Below are positions 2,993-5,133 of a stretch of DNA of 5,133 nucleotides, in pieces. Position 1 is the stretch's first letter. Each line of letters begins with the position of its first letter. Source of the DNA: an uncultured Lachnospiraceae bacterium. Lineage in GTDB: Bacteria; Bacillota; Clostridia; Lachnospirales; Lachnospiraceae. The notes beneath the pieces are model-generated. The model made no database searches, was not told where the DNA came from, and saw nothing but the letters and a program-made list of their open reading frames with translations. The DNA lies in NCBI GenBank assembly GCA_902803635.1, contig CADCQU010000193.1:1-5133 (forward strand), read 5' to 3'. The translations under genes and the position numbers were made by a program.

Positions 2993-5133
2993 ATGGCGGA
3001 TTATCTGGAAGGGCTGAATGAGGCGCAGGCTGCGGCGGTGACCGCGACGGAGGGCTTCGTGCGCGTGGTCGCGGGCGCGGGCAGTGGGAAGACGCGGGCG
3101 CTTTCCCGCCGCTTTGCCTTCCTCGTGGAGGAACTTGGAGTATTGCCCTCGAACATTTTGTGCATTACCTTTACCAACAAGGCGGCCGCAGAGATGCGGC
3201 AGCGGATCCGGCAGCTGACGCAGGACAACGATACGGGGCGGATCAGCACCTTCCATAGCCTCTGTGTATCAATTCTTAAGGAGGATGCCTACGCGGTGCA
3301 GTACCCGGAGAGCTTTCTCGTGCTCGACAACAACGATATTGACACCATGCTCGGCGTGATCTACGAGGAGCGGGGGCTGACGCTCCGCGACATGGCCTAC
3401 AAGGACGCCCGCGACATGTTCGAGATGCGCAAATGCAAGACGGAGCCGGACTACTGCCGCGACCTTATCGCCCTCCCGATTGCGTCTCTTCGGGAGAAGT
3501 ACCTTCGCGCGACGGCGGTGAAGGATATCCTCTTCTACGGCTATCTCTATGAGCAGAGGAAGTGCTTCGGGCTCGATTATAACGATCTTATCAACTTTGT
3601 TTTGTATATTTTTAAGACAAATGCAGACATCCGCGACAAATGGCAGCGCTGCCTGGAGTACATCATGGTTGATGAGTTCCAGGATATCGACGATTTGCAG
3701 TACCGGCTCCTTGAGGTGCTCTGCGGGTATCATAAGAATCTCTTCATCGTGGGCGATCCGGACCAGACCATCTATACGTGGCGGGGGGCAAATGTAAAGT
3801 ACCTCCTTGATTTCGATGCGCATTTTCCGGGGACGCGGACGATTTTGATGATGGAGAACTACCGGTCGGTACCGGAGATCCTGGACGCGGCCAATTCGCT
3901 GATCTCGAAGAACCAGCTGCGGATGGAGAAGAAGCTGGTGCCGGGGAGGAAGGTTACGGAAAACAATGCTGAAGAGATGAAGAAAAGTGATGAAAAATCT
4001 CGCCAACAGGGAATAAAACCTGACGAGATTCTTCGCTTCGCTCAGAATGACAGCTCTTTTCAAAATGTTTCGAAAACAGAGGAGATTCTTACAGAAAACA
4101 GTCCACTGAATTGTTTTCTGCATACAGGGTATCGCTTCGCTCAGAATGGCAAGTTTTCTCCAGATGGTTCGGAGGCGGAAGAGATTCGTCGCTTCGCGCA
4201 GAATGACAAGGCTTCTCAACATGGTTCGAAACCAAAGGTATTGTGGCATCATGCGCGGTCGCAGGAGGAGGAGGCCCGGTGGGTTTCGGCGAAGGTGCGG
4301 GAGCTGATGGGCGAGGGTTATGCGGCCAGGGACATCGCGATCTTGTACCGGGCGCACTACGTGACGCGCACGCTGGAGGAGGTATTTATTAAGGAAGAAA
4401 CTCCGTACAGATTATACTCGGGAGTCGCGTTTTATGAGCGGTCGGAAATTAAAGATGCACTCTCGTACCTGCGGCTGTTGGCATTTGGCGACGACCTCTC
4501 GTTCGCGAGGGTGGTGAACCGGCCGAAGCGGAACATCGGGGAGCGGCGGATGCGGGCGATTCGCGAGTGTGCGGAGCGAAACGGGCGCGGGTTTCTGGCG
4601 GCTCTCCGGGACCTTGCGGGGGACGAGCTTTTCCGGAAGACCGGAGCGGAGGAGTTTTTGCAGCTCGTGGACGAGTTCCGCGAGAAGAGCCGGCAAATGG
4701 GCATTTCCGAGCTGCTTTCGGATTTACTGACAGCCAGCGGCTATGAGCAAATGCTTCGGACCGAAGGCGGCCGCGAGCGGCTGGACAACCTTGCGGAGCT
4801 AAAGCAGTCGGTCTACGAGTACGAGACGAGCTGCGGCGAGGAGGCCGCGCTCTCGGACTACCTCCGCCACGTGGCACTTTTTTCAAATGCAGACACGGCG
4901 GAAAATGCGTCTGCGGTGAAGTGCATGACGGTGCACGCGGCGAAGGGGCTGGAATTCCCCTGCGTGATCCTGCTCTCGATGGAGGAGGGCGTGTTTCCGG
5001 CGAAGAAGACCGCAGACCGCGCCGCGATGGAGGAGGAACGGCGCCTGGCCTTTGTCGCGGTCACGCGGGCGATGGAGCGGCTCTACTTTACGGACAGCGA
5101 GGGACGGAACTTCGACGGGAGCTACCGCTTCCC
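2993..5133 (+). CDS. UvrD/PcrA-like SF1 ATP-dependent DNA helicase with in-frame repeat insertion, 3' end cut by window edge
   Basis: Open for 713 codons to the right edge. It is a 3'-5' type superfamily 1 helicase that unwinds DNA with ATP, expected in repair or replication. Motifs in order: Q-motif Gln12; Walker A GAGSGKT (28-34, Lys33); motif Ia TFTNKAAAEM (59-68); Ib STFHSLC (85-91); Walker B VDEFQD (226-231, Asp227/Glu228); motif III GDPDQTIYTWRGA (254-266); motif IV NYRS (289-292); domain 2B with KRNIG; motif V TVHAAKGLEF (646-655); motif VI with VAVTRA and Arg692. The GDPDQTIYTWRGA signature and DGSYRFP end fit a PcrA-like subgroup common in Bacillota. Probably fewer than 25 residues are missing. 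The start has AAGGGGGG (2980-2987) five bases upstream. Between LVPGRK and KPKVLWHHA, where relatives have only a few residues, residues about 322-415 are an AT-richer, repeat-derived insertion that keeps the frame. All catalytic motifs are intact, so the gene is probably functional. Confidence 0.93.
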   Translation, partial: MADYLEGLNEAQAAAVTATEGFVRVVAGAGSGKTRALSRRFAFLVEELGVLPSNILCITFTNKAAAEMRQRIRQLTQDNDTGRISTFHSLCVSILKEDAYAVQYPESFLVLDNNDIDTMLGVIYEERGLTLRDMAYKDARDMFEMRKCKTEPDYCRDLIALPIASLREKYLRATAVKDILFYGYLYEQRKCFGLDYNDLINFVLYIFKTNADIRDKWQRCLEYIMVDEFQDIDDLQYRLLEVLCGYHKNLFIVGDPDQTIYTWRGANVKYLLDFDAHFPGTRTILMMENYRSVPEILDAANSLISKNQLRMEKKLVPGRKVTENNAEEMKKSDEKSRQQGIKPDEILRFAQNDSSFQNVSKTEEILTENSPLNCFLHTGYRFAQNGKFSPDGSEAEEIRRFAQNDKASQHGSKPKVLWHHARSQEEEARWVSAKVRELMGEGYAARDIAILYRAHYVTRTLEEVFIKEETPYRLYSGVAFYERSEIKDALSYLRLLAFGDDLSFARVVNRPKRNIGERRMRAIRECAERNGRGFLAALRDLAGDELFRKTGAEEFLQLVDEFREKSRQMGISELLSDLLTASGYEQMLRTEGGRERLDNLAELKQSVYEYETSCGEEAALSDYLRHVALFSNADTAENASAVKCMTVHAAKGLEFPCVILLSMEEGVFPAKKTADRAAMEEERRLAFVAVTRAMERLYFTDSEGRNFDGSYRF
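3618..3627 (+). repeat. CAAATGCAGA motif, copy 3
   Basis: GACAAATGCAGACA (3616-3629) is identical over 14 bases to copy 1. A shortened direct copy, GACAAATG, follows at 3635-3642. It lies in the helicase gene, read there as Thr-Asn-Ala-Asp. Confidence 0.6.
4025..4237 (+). repeat. three tandem in-frame repeat units inside the helicase gene
   Basis: Unit A is 4025-4081 (57 bases), unit B 4082-4180 (57 plus a 42-base insert) and unit C 4181-4237 (57). Each starts with GAGATTC followed by a CGCTTCGC...CAGAATG core. This core is the dispersed repeat found at 1167-1192 and 1218-1251, all three copies lying in the orientation of the latter. The encoded 19-residue units are EIL-RFAQND-SSFQNVSKTE, EIL-[insert]-RFAQNG-KFSPDGSEAE and EIR-RFAQND-KASQHGSKPK, at residues 345-363, 364-396 and 397-415. 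The preceding stretch 3971-4024 has weak similarity to a unit (SRQQGIKP against SQHGSKP) and may be a decayed fourth copy. Confidence 0.92.
4091..4132 (+). repeat. 42-base in-frame insert with inverted repeat, nested in unit B
   Basis: Compared with units A and C, unit B is interrupted between its ATTCTT and CGCTTCGC halves by exactly 42 bases (14 codons, TENSPLNCFLHTGY). It contains perfect 9-base arms CAGAAAACA (4092-4100) and TGTTTTCTG (4112-4120) around an 11-base loop. ACAG occurs at 4091-4094 and again at 4124-4127, but no clear target duplication is visible. Confidence 0.75.
4884..4893 (+). repeat. CAAATGCAGA motif, copy 4
   Basis: CAAATGCAGACA (4884-4895) lies in the helicase gene, read as Ser-Asn-Ala-Asp. 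It shares 12 bases with copies 1 and 3. Confidence 0.6.

Noticed and set aside
4025..4237. CRISPR-like array
   Set aside because: There are only three units, they are directly adjacent without unique spacers of fixed length, the frame is maintained, and no cas gene is present.
3956..4240. Frameshift or pseudogene in the helicase caused by the repeats
   Set aside because: Translation through every unit stays in the same frame with no stop, and motifs V and VI follow correctly.
3269..4357. 362-codon open frame on the minus strand
   Set aside because: It is antisense to the helicase, whose motifs are all intact. Its composition is low-complexity and includes VILSEAKNL-type translations of the repeat; no protein family is recognisable.
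4449..4886. 145-codon minus-strand frame rich in Arg, Pro and Ser
   Set aside because: Typical antisense shadow of a GC-rich gene; opposite the helicase 2B domain.

Overview
The window looks like a piece of a GC-rich Bacillota-type chromosome, perhaps a Negativicutes or Clostridia gut/oral lineage. The grounds are strong GGAGG-type ribosome binding sites, consensus sigma-70-like promoters, a helicase of the kind common in Clostridia-like genomes, and codon use rich in GCG, CGG and GTG. The species cannot be fixed from the sequence. There is no phage, plasmid, IS transposase, RNA gene or CRISPR array here.

Layout. Positions 1001 to 1 (minus strand, running off the left edge) hold one open reading frame with a complete MutT-like Nudix domain followed directly by an SGNH/GDSL esterase domain. 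A 320-base intergenic region (1002-1321) carries the promoter of that gene and an inverted pair of a short dispersed repeat of the 'GAGCGAAGCGAAG' type. Positions 1322-2512 (plus) encode an M20-family metallo-amidohydrolase. Convergent to it, 2580-2870 (minus) encodes an unrecognised 96-residue acidic protein. Its promoter overlaps, back to back, a plus-strand promoter that should drive the last gene. From 2993 to the right edge (plus, incomplete) lies a UvrD/PcrA-like superfamily 1 DNA helicase.

The most striking feature is inside the helicase. The same short repeat found between the genes has entered the coding sequence and been amplified into three in-frame 19-residue units (RFAQND-type). 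With their flanks they add about 85-95 residues to domain 2A without breaking the frame. The middle unit carries a further 42-base in-frame insert with its own inverted repeat.

Two other points deserve attention. One is the Nudix-SGNH fusion. The other is over-representation of CAAATGC, with four copies of a longer CAAATGCAGA form all on the plus strand. It occurs in all codon phases, which suggests selection or bias at the DNA level such as an uptake-type or other orienting signal.

The genes do not form an obvious pathway. They read as separate housekeeping-type units (nucleotide or ester hydrolysis, amide hydrolysis, DNA repair), each with its own signals.
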